A stretch of 64,000 bases of DNA, from contig NZ_CP090064.1 of the NCBI RefSeq assembly GCF_023100685.1, positions 3,534,001-3,598,000 on the forward strand, read 5' to 3'. Position numbers and translations under genes: made by a program. This DNA comes from Proteus vulgaris. GTDB taxonomy: Bacteria > Pseudomonadota > Gammaproteobacteria > Enterobacterales > Enterobacteriaceae. Of this stretch, positions 1 to 11,300 are shown piece by piece; within the stretch, counting starts at the first letter, position 1, and the number at the start of each line of letters is the position of its first letter. The notes under the pieces were generated by a model. That model searched no databases and was not told the DNA's origin. It saw nothing but the letters and a program-made list of their open reading frames with translations.

Positions 1-1800
1 TAAGGCGGTGTACAGTAATTCACGGCTGACCACTGGCGAAAATTTTTCAGGTAATACTAATGCTGTATGTGTAAATTCAGATCCCTGTGATTTATGCACT
101 GTCATAACATACGCCGTTTCGTGTTGAGGTAACCGGCTAGGCTGAATGGCTTTTAAGGTACCATCTGGCAATTGGAAAAAGGCTTTCATTTCGCCTTCAT
201 CATTATTGAGCATAATACCAATATCACCATTAAACAGCCCAAGTGTACTATCATTTCTCTGGATCATAATCGGACGTCCAATGTAGTCACTCTGGTAGCT
301 ATTTGTAGGGCGACGAATTAATCGTTGACGGTGCAATAGCATTTCAATTCGATCATTTAACCCACTTACACCAAATGGCCCTTCTCTTAATGCACACAAT
401 AAACGATACTGGTTAAATGTGTTAAGGATCGCATCAGGAGTGGCTTTTTCTGCTATCAATGAGAGATACTGTCGATAGGTTTGTGCTGCATCTTGTATCA
501 TCAGTAAATAGTTTTCATCACTCTCTAATGGGATAAAATTCACATCTTGAGTATCTAGTGCCATTTCAATTTGTTGAGGCGTAATTACTGCCTTCTTCAG
601 CAATGTCAGCGCTGTTTTAGTCTGTCCTTGGTTTACAGCAAAAGCAAGTTGACCAATTCCTGAATTCGAGCCAAATCGATAGCTTTTTCGTAATAGGCAA
701 AGTGAATCACTAACAACTGAAACGGGTGTGTTAGAAACAGAGATAATATCTGCAGATTTTGATAACTCACCTTGTGTTAAATAATCAATTTTATCAAATC
801 GCTTTTGGCTCAAACCATCATCCGCAAAACGGCAAATATCCCCTAATACAGCTCCAGCCTCAACAGAAGCGAGTTGGTCTTTATCTCCCAAGAAAATAAC
901 GTGGCATTGCTGTGGGAGTGCATCAATTAAGCGAGCCATCATAGGTAAATCAACCATTGACGCTTCATCAACCACTAAAATATCAAGTTGTAATGGATTA
1001 TCTTTATGGTAACGCACTTGCTGGCTTTCCGGCTGAGCCCCTAACAAACGATGAATAGTTTGTGCTTGCTTTGGCATCCACTTATTTTCTTCTTCACTTA
1101 AAGCAAGTTGAGCAAGTGCTTTACCTAGGGATTCTGTTAATCGGGCAGCAGCTTTTCCAGTTGGTGCTGCTAATTGAATAATGGGTTTCTCATTCGAAGT
1201 AAGCATCACAAAAGCAGCCAAGATTTTTGCCACCGTTGTGGTTTTTCCTGTTCCTGGACCGCCAGAGATAATAGAGATAGGGCTAGTGATAGCAACACTG
1301 GCAGCTACTTTCTGCCAATTAGTTTCTTTATTTTCTTTTGCTGTTGGAAAAAGCTGATTGAGTGCTTTAATTAATGCATTTTCATCAATATCAACCACCG
1401 GATGTTCTTGCCTAAAAAATTGAGCCACTTTTTCTTCATAGCTCCACATTCTTTGCAGATAAAGAAGCCCATTATCTAAAATGATAGGTGATGGAGAATT
1501 ATCACCACCTTGATTAACACAATGACTATGTATTAACGCTTCAATTATTTGATCAGTAGAAGGCTCTCCCATTCTTTGCCAAATAGCGCGAGCAAGTTCG
1601 TCTTGCCTACCATCAAACAATTGATTTTCTTTGATAATATTTAATGGCAAACAAACATGTCCAGCTCCTGTTTGAGTGCTTAAATAAGCAAAGATAAACA
1701 GTAAAATCGGATTTTCATCTTCCACCAGCATTTGTGCAAATCGAAGATCTAACGGTCGTAATACATTTTGTGTAATCGCTTGTTCTAATAGTTTGATCAT
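1..1800 (-). CDS. recD: RecBCD exonuclease V alpha subunit RecD (3' end beyond window)
   Basis: RecD is the 5'-3' helicase motor of RecBCD, which resects double-strand breaks and degrades foreign DNA. The reading frame is open from the ATG at 1798-1800 to the left edge: 600 codons, beginning MIKLLEQAITQNVLRPLDL. The Walker A motif GGPGTGKTTTVAK is encoded near 1230-1262. The last visible residues, PVVSRELLYTAL, match the region just before the C-terminus of E. coli RecD (608 aa), so only some 35-45 residues are missing. The start lies 2 bp after the recB stop, implying translational coupling at the end of the recC-ptrA-recB-recD operon. Identity is secure from sequence and position. Confidence 0.95.
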   Translation of the reverse strand, partial: MIKLLEQAITQNVLRPLDLRFAQMLVEDENPILLFIFAYLSTQTGAGHVCLPLNIIKENQLFDGRQDELARAIWQRMGEPSTDQIIEALIHSHCVNQGGDNSPSPIILDNGLLYLQRMWSYEEKVAQFFRQEHPVVDIDENALIKALNQLFPTAKENKETNWQKVAASVAITSPISIISGGPGTGKTTTVAKILAAFVMLTSNEKPIIQLAAPTGKAAARLTESLGKALAQLALSEEENKWMPKQAQTIHRLLGAQPESQQVRYHKDNPLQLDILVVDEASMVDLPMMARLIDALPQQCHVIFLGDKDQLASVEAGAVLGDICRFADDGLSQKRFDKIDYLTQGELSKSADIISVSNTPVSVVSDSLCLLRKSYRFGSNSGIGQLAFAVNQGQTKTALTLLKKAVITPQQIEMALDTQDVNFIPLESDENYLLMIQDAAQTYRQYLSLIAEKATPDAILNTFNQYRLLCALREGPFGVSGLNDRIEMLLHRQRLIRRPTNSYQSDYIGRPIMIQRNDSTLGLFNGDIGIMLNNDEGEMKAFFQLPDGTLKAIQPSRLPQHETAYVMTVHKSQGSEFTHTALVLPEKFSPVVSRELLYTAL

Positions 1801-1802
1801 TT

Positions 1803-4800
1803 TTATTTCTCATCGACTACATCAGGAGTGCTACTTTTCATACTTTTGCCTGTAAATAACGCATCTAGCGCCAAAACAAACGCCTCATCAGGTAAATAAG
1901 CATAAACTCCATTTCCAGGGTGTGCTTTATCTATACCACGTAAGAAAAGATAATAAATTCCCCCAAAATGGCTTTTGTAATCATAATCTGGAATGCGTTG
2001 CTGTAAAAAACGATGTAATGCTAATGTATAGAGTTGGTACTGCAAATCGTAACGGTGATCTATCATTGCATTGACCATCGCTTCTTGAGTGTAATCTTCA
2101 CTCGATTCACCTAACCAATTTGATTTGTAATCCACCACATAGTATTTCCCTTCCCAGCAAAACACTAAGTCAATAAAACCTTTTAACATGCCTTCTACTT
2201 GCTGGAATTGTAAAGCAGCACAACGTTTTGATAAGGGATCAAACTGACTTATTAATTGAGTCAACTGAGATGATGTTATTTCTTGTTCAATTGGCAAATA
2301 AAATTGTAACTCATCAAGTTGTTGTGTTTTAGGGATATCAGCAAGGCATAATCCATCATCATTAAGAGGGGTATAAAACAGTGTTTCCATCCATGTTACT
2401 AATAATGGCGCCCACTTTTCATCAAATCCTTGAGCCGTTAATTGCTCTTGCATCCATTGTTCATCAATGGGTTGAGAAAAATCTAAGACTTCAAGCAAGC
2501 CATGTAAGAATGTTCCCGCAACCGCACCACGAGGAAAATGATGAATCGAATTTTCATCTGTTTCTTCTCGTTGTTTCTCACCTTTGGCATCAGTATCCAA
2601 TCCAGGAGCAATAGATTGCACTAAAGCCTCAATATCGCCCAAATCGAAATGGTATCCGCGATTTGAATGTTGATAAGTTAGTCCTGAATAACTGGTTATA
2701 CGCCAATTATCATGGATTTTACGTTTAAATACTGCAGCCTCTAATTTTGCCTCATTGACTAACTGAGGTTGGTAACGTTGTGCTGAAACTTCATCGAGCG
2801 TGATCACACTAATATTTTCATCGAGTAATGCATGGATTGATTGATGTAATAATTCGCTATTCCCTTCTTCACCTTGCTGTAATAAATACCCTAAAGCATT
2901 TTTATGAAGATCAGTCAGTCCCGATTTACGTTTATTCCCTTTCACCAATGGCGCAGCGCCCACATAACAACAAAATTTAGAACGAGTTAATGCTACATAA
3001 AGTAGGCGTAAATCTTCTGCTAAACGTTCTTCATCCGCTAAACGCAAGCTTTCAGGCCTGCTAAAAATATCTAACTTAGCGTAAAATTTTTCTCTGTCAT
3101 GATAAAGCGCCCCTTTTTGCTCTTGATAGTTACAAGCAAAAGGTAAGCAGACAATAGGATATTCAAGGCCTTTGGATTTATGAATAGTACAAATTCGCAC
3201 AAGATTTCGGTCACTTTCCAAACGCATTTGTTGGCTTTCTGATTGCGCATCAGGATGAGAAATTTGTTGTGCTAACCAACGAATAAGCGCATGTTCACTA
3301 TCAAGCTGTAACGAGGTTTCCTGCAATAATTCGCCAATATGCATGATATCAGTGAGTCTCCTTTCACCATCAATACTGGCAAGTAGATCCTCGGCAATCT
3401 GATTATCCATCATAATCTTACGCAACATCGGTAAAACGCCACGTTTTTGCCATAATACATAGTAGTCAGCAAATTTCTCTACATAACTATTCCAGCGTTG
3501 TTCATCACGATTTAGGCTATCAATTTCTCTTGCACTAAAACCAAATAACCGACTAGCTAAAGAGGCTCTTAAAACACGCTCTTTCTCTGGCGTTACAACT
3601 GCTTGCAGTAACCAAAGCAAATCTTTAGCTTCATTGGTTTCAAATACACTTTCACGGTTTGATAAGAATACAGATTGTATAGAGAGTAAGTTTAGTGCAT
3701 CACGAATAAGTAATGCTTCTCTACGACTACGAACCAGCACCATAATATCAGCCGATGTCAGTGATTTTTTTTCACCTTGCTCTAGGAGCCATGCTTGCTG
3801 TTGATCGCCTGCTGATAACCAATCACGAATTTGAGCTGCACATTGCGTTGCCATAATTTGCTCATAATTTCCCGTTGATAGGCTTTCACCTTCAGCAAGC
3901 CAAAAGTTAAAAGGTGAGATCGATTTACCATGGTAAATAAAAGCCATATCTTGGTTTTTTTCAGCAGAACTCACCTCAATAAAAGGGATATGCTCAAATA
4001 AAAACGGAGCACTAGAACGCATAAAAAGTTTATTAACCGCATTCACCATTCCCGGAGCAGAACGCCAGTTAGTATTTAAAGTGTAATGGTGTGTTGTTTG
4101 TTTTCGCGCTTGAATATAAGTAAAAATATCAGCACCACGGAAAGCATAAATTGCCTGTTTAGGATCACCGATAAAAAGTAACCCACTGTTTTGATGCTCA
4201 CCATAAATAGCATCAAAAATACGGTATTGTTGAGGATCGGTATCTTGAAATTCATCAATCATTGCAACGGGATAACGCTCACGAATAGCCAGTGCTAATG
4301 CTTCTCCCCCTTCACGTTTTAATGCTCTATCTAAGCGTGTTAAGAGATCATCAAATCCCATTTCACCCCGACGCATTTTTTCATTTTCAATACCTTGGCG
4401 TATTTCGGGAATAGCATTCACTAAAATAACATCACGCAGTGTTAAGCTTTGTTTTGTTAGACTCTCAATTTCAACAAAAAGAATATGCTCAGGAGCAGGG
4501 CCTTTGGTCGCTTTTTCATTTAAAATTTCTTGAGAAAAACGAACCAAGCAATCAGGTAACTGATAGCTTTTTGTTTCAAGCGTTGCGGCCCATAACGTGA
4601 TTTCTTCAATCCATTTAGGTAAAAAACGGCTACTATAACTTCGTTTATCCACTCCTGAGGCCGTTATCCACGCTTCAACTTCATGATGATGTTCATTCCA
4701 ACGCGCTTTCACCTTATTAATGGCTTCAATAACAGCTTGATGTCGCTCTTTTACCGACTCATTTTCGCTGTCTAATGCCACACCTTCTATTTCTGGCATC

Positions 4801-5423
4801 TCACCTTGTAAATAAGGCTGTATTTCATAAAGTAGCTGCTCTGGACCAGACCAAATCTGGCTAACCGCATTAGCAACATCATAAGAAAGGGGATAACAGT
4901 GGCGACGCCAAAAATCAGCACAAACACGTTTTTTCAGCTCATATTCATCTTGGATCAAGACTTGTTCAAACAATACACCTGACTCAAATGCATTGTTTGC
5001 CAGCATACGCTGGCAAAATCCATGAATAGTGTAAATAGCAGCTTCATCCATTTGACGCTCAGCTTCTAATAACCACTGCGCGGCTAACTCTTTATTAGGA
5101 ATTTGTTTGAGTAATTCTTGGTATGTTTTGTCACCACTATCAACATCATGACGGATACAGGCAAGCCTTAGCTCATGGATATTTTTACGAATACGTGCAC
5201 GTAATTCATCGGTTGCCGCATCTGTAAATGTCACAACCAAGATCTCTTCAACGCTTAGAGGTCGATAAAACGCAGAATCTCCCCCTAAACCAAGAAGTAA
5301 TCGCAAATACAGTAATCCAATGGTATAGGTTTTACCTGTACCCGCAGACGCCTCAATAAGGCGCCTTTGGTACAAAGGAAGTGTATAAGGATTTAATGGC
5401 TGTGCCTGTATCGCTTCACTCAC
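1803..5423 (-). CDS. recB: RecBCD exonuclease V beta subunit RecB
   Basis: RecB is the 3'-5' superfamily 1 helicase and the only nuclease of RecBCD; it also loads RecA after Chi recognition. The 1206-aa product is close to the 1180 aa of E. coli. Walker A is ASAGTGKTYT (Lys31), followed by helicase motifs such as AMIDEFQDTDPQQYRIF and FIGDPKQAIYAFRGAD. The C-terminal nuclease domain carries VVDYKSNW with Asp1098 and Lys1100, so the nuclease looks intact. The start codon overlaps the ptrA stop by 4 bp, and recD begins 2 bp after the recB stop, which is the conserved enterobacterial arrangement. Confidence 0.97.
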   Translation of the reverse strand: MSEAIQAQPLNPYTLPLYQRRLIEASAGTGKTYTIGLLYLRLLLGLGGDSAFYRPLSVEEILVVTFTDAATDELRARIRKNIHELRLACIRHDVDSGDKTYQELLKQIPNKELAAQWLLEAERQMDEAAIYTIHGFCQRMLANNAFESGVLFEQVLIQDEYELKKRVCADFWRRHCYPLSYDVANAVSQIWSGPEQLLYEIQPYLQGEMPEIEGVALDSENESVKERHQAVIEAINKVKARWNEHHHEVEAWITASGVDKRSYSSRFLPKWIEEITLWAATLETKSYQLPDCLVRFSQEILNEKATKGPAPEHILFVEIESLTKQSLTLRDVILVNAIPEIRQGIENEKMRRGEMGFDDLLTRLDRALKREGGEALALAIRERYPVAMIDEFQDTDPQQYRIFDAIYGEHQNSGLLFIGDPKQAIYAFRGADIFTYIQARKQTTHHYTLNTNWRSAPGMVNAVNKLFMRSSAPFLFEHIPFIEVSSAEKNQDMAFIYHGKSISPFNFWLAEGESLSTGNYEQIMATQCAAQIRDWLSAGDQQQAWLLEQGEKKSLTSADIMVLVRSRREALLIRDALNLLSIQSVFLSNRESVFETNEAKDLLWLLQAVVTPEKERVLRASLASRLFGFSAREIDSLNRDEQRWNSYVEKFADYYVLWQKRGVLPMLRKIMMDNQIAEDLLASIDGERRLTDIMHIGELLQETSLQLDSEHALIRWLAQQISHPDAQSESQQMRLESDRNLVRICTIHKSKGLEYPIVCLPFACNYQEQKGALYHDREKFYAKLDIFSRPESLRLADEERLAEDLRLLYVALTRSKFCCYVGAAPLVKGNKRKSGLTDLHKNALGYLLQQGEEGNSELLHQSIHALLDENISVITLDEVSAQRYQPQLVNEAKLEAAVFKRKIHDNWRITSYSGLTYQHSNRGYHFDLGDIEALVQSIAPGLDTDAKGEKQREETDENSIHHFPRGAVAGTFLHGLLEVLDFSQPIDEQWMQEQLTAQGFDEKWAPLLVTWMETLFYTPLNDDGLCLADIPKTQQLDELQFYLPIEQEITSSQLTQLISQFDPLSKRCAALQFQQVEGMLKGFIDLVFCWEGKYYVVDYKSNWLGESSEDYTQEAMVNAMIDHRYDLQYQLYTLALHRFLQQRIPDYDYKSHFGGIYYLFLRGIDKAHPGNGVYAYLPDEAFVLALDALFTGKSMKSSTPDVVDEK

Positions 5424-8308
5424 TCTTTAATTTCCTCAACTGGTAACGTTTTTTGTAATTCACTGACTGTCGTATAACGTTTCCATTTTTTATTTTGCGC
5501 GTAATCAGCATCTTTACCATCTTTGCCAATTATTTGAGAAACAAACACAAAACCATTTGGTTTTATTACTGCTTTTTCATAAAACTCAATAGCTTGTTTT
5601 AACGTCACTTTATTAAGCTCAGCTAAGAATTTCTCTCGTCCATCATATTTTAAATTATTACGATGGAAATCATTTCGATAAAGAGAGACTTCTTCATAGA
5701 AAGTTTGAGGTGGTTGTTTAACTTCAGTAATAATTGCTTGCTTATACTGATTAAAATCAGCCTCACTCATTTTTTTCAAACGTTCGTAGGCTTGCTGATA
5801 AAATGCATTATAACGTTCATTTAAGTAAACCGGAGGTTTAGCATTACTTTGTAATAAGAAACCTAGGCCAGACTGTTCACCCATAGTGCCTTGATAAGCA
5901 AATACAGCATAACCAAGTTGCTCTTCTGTTCTTAATTGATCATAAAACCAAGGTTTAATAACTGAAGCTAACACAGAAGAAATAGCCTGACCTTCAAGGC
6001 GGCTATACCCAGTAGGGATATAAAGTTCGCCTAAAGCATTATCTGTACTGTTTGATTTATTTTGAAATTCAACGGCATCTAATTTATTGAATACTAGTGT
6101 TTCACCAATCCAGTATTCTGTTCCTTGATTACCTAATAACTCATGTGCAGATTTCGCTATATCACGGCTTTGCTCTGGCGTTAAATTACCAACAATCAGT
6201 GCTTGAAGTGCTGCGTTTTTAATCACTTCACGGCGGTTATCAATAATATCTTGTAGTGTAATTGACTCTAATGCTTTGAGTTTGTCAGCTTCTTCATAAT
6301 ACGGAATAGTATTTAATCGGCGAGCTGGCAGCATAGCTGCTTCAAACGCTTTTAGGTTATGAGTTACTTCAAGTTGTTCACGATACCAAGATTTAGCCTG
6401 TTCAAGCTCTTCTTGCGTTGATTCAAAGCTCATATAGCTTTTTAATGTTGCATTAACTAATTCTGGTAAATGTTGTGTATAACCATTCATTGAAAAATCA
6501 ATGCCTTGTCCTGATGAGGATGAGATATTCATACCTGCAACAGAAGCTTGGTAAGATAATTCACTAAGTGCTAAACCAGCAAGATAATCAGTTAAGGTTT
6601 GTGTAACTTGCTGTTTAACCGTAATGTCTGATTTCTTATTTACTAAACTTAATGTAACGCTGGCTTTTGGCTCATCAGAAAAATAGTGTGATGGCATATA
6701 GAACAAGCGAGCACTTTTATCTTGCCACAATAATTGTGGTTTAGTGATTTTACTATCAGCGTCAATCAACGACAGATTATTAGGAATATATGGGTTAAGT
6801 GTCGGTAAGGATAATGAAATATCATCCGACAACTTCTGCCATGTTTCTAATTGTTTAGCTGTAATTTTATCAACTTGATAAGGTGCATTAACAAAATAAG
6901 CTTGTTTATTAGACGGTTCATTAGGGCTTATCACCCAAATACGTGCTTTTTCTGGCGTAAGTGATCCTAGGCGAGAAAGAATTGCTGAAGGTTCATAATT
7001 ATCGGCAATATAATCAGCATTCAGGATATTTTTGATTGGATAACGCAACATCATATCTGAAATGCCTTCTATGTAATTCATATCTCTTACAATAGAACCA
7101 TAACGAAATGAGAGATCTAAAACATTCGCAATTTCATCAAAATAGCGCTGACTAATGCCTTGTGACTCAATTAAACGAAGATATGAAAAGATGGCTGAGA
7201 TAACTTTATCTTTTTGCGCTAAACCTTTATCTGTTAGTGCAACATAAATCGTAAAGGAGCCTTGGTTACGATCGATATACGGCTCTGAAAATGCGCTAAT
7301 ACTTTCAGCTAAACCTTGATCTTGTAACCATGTTGCAAGTGTTCCAGAACTACGATTACCGATTAAATAACCGATATATGCATCAGATTTACTACGAAAA
7401 TCGGCAACGTTATTATCAATACCGAATTCAATTTGTAAGGTTTTTTGCGGTAAAGCAGGCACTAGATGGATCATTAACCCTTTTTCTTTATCCGTCATCG
7501 CAGGCACTGTGGTTACAGGGATATCTGCTTTTTTATTTGGAATACGAGCAAAGGTTTCTGCGGCTAATTTAGATAATTCATCAAGTGATTTATTACTATA
7601 AATCACTCCATTCATTAAGTTGCCAGAATAGTGTGTTTGATAGAATTTGATGAGTTCATCTTGAAGTTTGCTGTTTGGCTTGTCACTCAGCGTTTCTAAA
7701 TTTCCGCCCATAAAGCGAGAACTTGGATGTGCTGGATTTAAGGTTTCTGCTCTAACTTGCCAAAAACGCATACCGTCACGCGCACGCGCCATGGTTAACT
7801 CGGCATTAACTGCATTACGTTCACGATCGGCATTTTTAGGATCAAGTAAAGGTTCAGCTAAAGCATCTGCAAGACGATCGACCGCTTCATTAATGGCGCT
7901 ATTTTCTACTTCTAAGTAGAAAGCTGTACGATATGTAGTGGTACTCGCATTATGAGATCCCCCGTTCTTTTGTAAGAACTCTGACATACTGCCAGATTGA
8001 GGATATTTAGCCGATCCCATTAACACCATATGTTCTAAATAGTGCGCAAGTCCTTGCTGACTATCTGGATCTTCTAATGCGCCAACAGGTAACGCAACTG
8101 CCGTTAATGATTTAACGGCTTTTTCGTCAGAAACCAGTAATACAGTCATATCATTAGGCAATTTAATCGCTTGATATTGCCGAGGATCGCTTTCACTTTT
8201 TTCAATGCTATCTGGCAATACTTGCCAAAGTGGATCAGCAGCAAAACTGTTGATACTCACTAGCATCAATAGCAACATGATCCATAGTTGCGATAAGTAT
8301 TTTCTCAT
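5420..8308 (-). CDS. ptrA: Protease III (pitrilysin), periplasmic zinc metalloprotease
   Basis: Pitrilysin is an M16-family (insulinase-type) endopeptidase that degrades small polypeptides in the periplasm. The 962-aa product starts with a Sec signal peptide (MRKYLSQLWIMLLLMLVSIN, predicted cleavage after SFA). The inverted zinc motif HYLEH is at residues 89-93, almost the same position as E. coli His88/His92. The ligand Glu lies in the ERNAVNAEL segment. Length equals the E. coli protein. The gene sits between recC (15 bp upstream) and recB (4-bp overlap) although it has no known role in recombination; this odd placement is conserved in enterobacteria. Confidence 0.97.
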   Translation of the reverse strand: MRKYLSQLWIMLLLMLVSINSFAADPLWQVLPDSIEKSESDPRQYQAIKLPNDMTVLLVSDEKAVKSLTAVALPVGALEDPDSQQGLAHYLEHMVLMGSAKYPQSGSMSEFLQKNGGSHNASTTTYRTAFYLEVENSAINEAVDRLADALAEPLLDPKNADRERNAVNAELTMARARDGMRFWQVRAETLNPAHPSSRFMGGNLETLSDKPNSKLQDELIKFYQTHYSGNLMNGVIYSNKSLDELSKLAAETFARIPNKKADIPVTTVPAMTDKEKGLMIHLVPALPQKTLQIEFGIDNNVADFRSKSDAYIGYLIGNRSSGTLATWLQDQGLAESISAFSEPYIDRNQGSFTIYVALTDKGLAQKDKVISAIFSYLRLIESQGISQRYFDEIANVLDLSFRYGSIVRDMNYIEGISDMMLRYPIKNILNADYIADNYEPSAILSRLGSLTPEKARIWVISPNEPSNKQAYFVNAPYQVDKITAKQLETWQKLSDDISLSLPTLNPYIPNNLSLIDADSKITKPQLLWQDKSARLFYMPSHYFSDEPKASVTLSLVNKKSDITVKQQVTQTLTDYLAGLALSELSYQASVAGMNISSSSGQGIDFSMNGYTQHLPELVNATLKSYMSFESTQEELEQAKSWYREQLEVTHNLKAFEAAMLPARRLNTIPYYEEADKLKALESITLQDIIDNRREVIKNAALQALIVGNLTPEQSRDIAKSAHELLGNQGTEYWIGETLVFNKLDAVEFQNKSNSTDNALGELYIPTGYSRLEGQAISSVLASVIKPWFYDQLRTEEQLGYAVFAYQGTMGEQSGLGFLLQSNAKPPVYLNERYNAFYQQAYERLKKMSEADFNQYKQAIITEVKQPPQTFYEEVSLYRNDFHRNNLKYDGREKFLAELNKVTLKQAIEFYEKAVIKPNGFVFVSQIIGKDGKDADYAQNKKWKRYTTVSELQKTLPVEEIKE

Positions 8309-8323
8309 CTGATATGAGCTCCC

Positions 8324-11300
8324 TTATTTTTTTAAAAATGGAATTATTGGTTTAAATATCGTTAATGTCGTCTGTTTTACTGTTTGTAAAAAATGCTCGT
8401 CTAATTGAGAGAATGCACGCTGAACATACATATCACTCATTTCGCCATCTCGATTATAGCTATCCGTTAAATGTTGTAGCAGCACTAACTCCGCTTTTGC
8501 GAGTGTCTCTTCATCATCAAGTAAAAATTCTTGTGTTTTTTTATCATAGCAAGCTTGTAACCAAGCCCAGCCACTCTTCGCAAATAACGCTAATGGGCTA
8601 TTTAGCCCTTGTTTATAATCGTGAATTAAATTATCTAAAGTCGAATAAGCAAATTCAGGATCAACTGGCAATAAACACCATTGCGTCTCTTTTCTGCCAT
8701 AAAACCGGCTTTCGCCAGTTCCCTCTTTTAAACAATAAACCAGATGTTCAATCCATAGTTGCAATAAATCATTAGCCGTTAAACTCGCAGGTCGCCAACG
8801 TAATAAGCCATCTGCTTGCACTTCATTTAAACGTCCAATCAATGGCATCGCACTAAAACTTTGCTCTAATGTGACAGAATACGACGCTAATCGTTCACTT
8901 CTCACTTTTTCAGCTAAAGGGAGTAGCTCTTCTATTTGTTGTTCCCAATAAATTTGACCAAATGCACTTGCTGGAAGTTGCCCTGCTGCTTTAATACGTT
9001 CAAAGAGTGCTCCTGTTGACGTTTCATCAATCAATGCTTTCAATAGCCATTGATTTAATAGATAGCGTTGAAGTGCGTTTATCACAAAAGGCTCTTCTTC
9101 GGGTAATTCTGTCTCTTCGATAACAAAGTTTGTTTTTAATCTTTGTTGGAAGAATGCACGGATCGGATGACGATAAAAACGAGAAAGTGCATCAACGGAG
9201 ACTTTATCTATTGATATATCATCATCTAATGACTCAGTAAAACCTTGATGAGCCTCCCCTTGCCCACTGGCAGCTGGTAACCATTCTGAGGCATAAGAAC
9301 GAGAGGAAGCCTCAATGTGGAAGTTTTCTTGAGCAAAAGGAACACGACTATGCTGTGTTAATAAATGCTGATTAATGCGAGTTGCACTATCATCAACATT
9401 AAGTTTTCCATCATCAGGTAAACGGAAATTTTGACCGATATAGTCTTGTAACTCTTTAATTAAGACTGATGGATTACATTCTCTATCATCACGTATCGAT
9501 TTGCCGATATAACTGATATAAAGATATTTTTCGGCCGAACTAAGTGCCTCAAGGAATAAATAACGGTCATCATCTCGACGTTTCCTGTCACCACGACGTC
9601 GTTTTTCTGCCATTAAATCAAAGCCTAATGGCTGAATATTACGAGGATAAATGCCATCATTCATTCCCAACAAACACACTGCTTTAAAAGGAATTGAGCG
9701 CATAGGCATTAGCGTACAAAAGTTTAGGCTTCCCGCCAAAAAGCGCTGACTGATTTTTTCATCATCAAATCGTACCGTTAATTCATCTCGAATAAGCACT
9801 AATGGAATTTCATTTTGATATTGCGCTTTCAATCCATTTTCAATCACTTTTTGCCACTGTTGTGTGATCAACGCTAAAACTAACTCAGTCTCTTCATCAG
9901 CTTCAAAAAAGGCATCAACTAATTGCTGTCCAATCTCTAACCATGCTTCTAAGGAACGAGTTTCACTTAAACGTGTACGCCATTCACTTAATGTGTAAAG
10001 AAAATCAGCAAGATGCCCTGCAAGTTCTGCGACTAACCCACTAGATTCATCATAAGGAAGCACTCCTTTCCAAGGACCATTGTCGCTTTCCATCGCATAA
10101 CCAAGCAGCATACGCAGTAAACCAAACTCCCAGGTATTTTTACCAGTGATAGGAAGTAAAAATGAAGCTACATTTTCATCATCCAATCCCCAACGTATGC
10201 CTGATTCATCCACCCATCGGCGTAGCAGTTTTAATTCACTTTCAAAAATAGAAAAATGCCCAGCTAACGCAGGCACTTCAAGTAAAGCTAATACTTGTTC
10301 TGCTGTAAAACGACTTTGAGGAAGTTCTAATAACGTAATAAAGGCTTGTAATACTGGGTGTGCTTGACGTGCTTTTCTATCAGAAATAGCAAAAGGGAGA
10401 TAGCGTTCAGCAGGTGCATTACCAAAAACGGCCTGAATATAGGGCGTATAATTATCAATATCCGCAACCATCACAATTATATCCCTTGGTAGTAATTCGG
10501 GATCTTGCTCAAGCAAATGCAGTAATTGATCTTGTAATACTTCCACTTCGCGTTGTGGGCTATGGCTTGCATGAAAGGTCAACGAGTGATCATCTAGTGA
10601 AATAATACGTTTTTTTTCACTACATTCATAGGTTTTAAGTGTTGTACCTAGTTGTGAAAAATCTTCTAAATCAAGAATGTCTGCTTGCAATTGATGAAGT
10701 AAATTATCTCTTGGAATATCAACAAAAGCATCCAATACATCGGTATACTCAAGTTCAGAAAGAAAATAGAGGTTATCTTTACCCAATTTTCCCCATGAGG
10801 CTAATAGAGGATTACCAATATTTTGCTCTCCCTCTTCATTAAATAACGAAGAGGCGTTTTTTTCATCTTTAAACCAAGGTGATTCATGTAATTGCTGATA
10901 ATGGCGAGGTTTTCTACTATTAAGCCGAGCAAGAAATTTAGGATCTTGAATATCACCCCAATAGTAACGGCAAGGATTGGTAAAGAGTAAATAGATCTCT
11001 GTATGACGCCCGATAGCTTGCAGAGCCTGCAAATAAACTTGCGGTAATGCCGAAATACCACAAATAAAGATACGGGGTGGAAAACAATGCTGAAGTTCTC
11101 CTTCTTTTGCACCATTTAATGTCGAAATAAATTGCTGATAAAGATTAGAACGATGCCATTGAGGCTGATTGAGATCTTTCGTGTATTGCTGTAATGCTAC
11201 CCACAATATTTTCTGCCAACGCTGATTTTCACTCAGCCCTTCTATCAATTCATCTTTTTCCCACGAGGCTAACCAATCTGAGCGATATACCAAATATTGG

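Noticed and set aside
8365..8775. 136-codon plus-strand frame inside recC
   Set aside because: It is wholly antisense to recC, has no ribosome binding site of note and reads as low-complexity reverse-strand sequence; recC itself is clearly the real gene.
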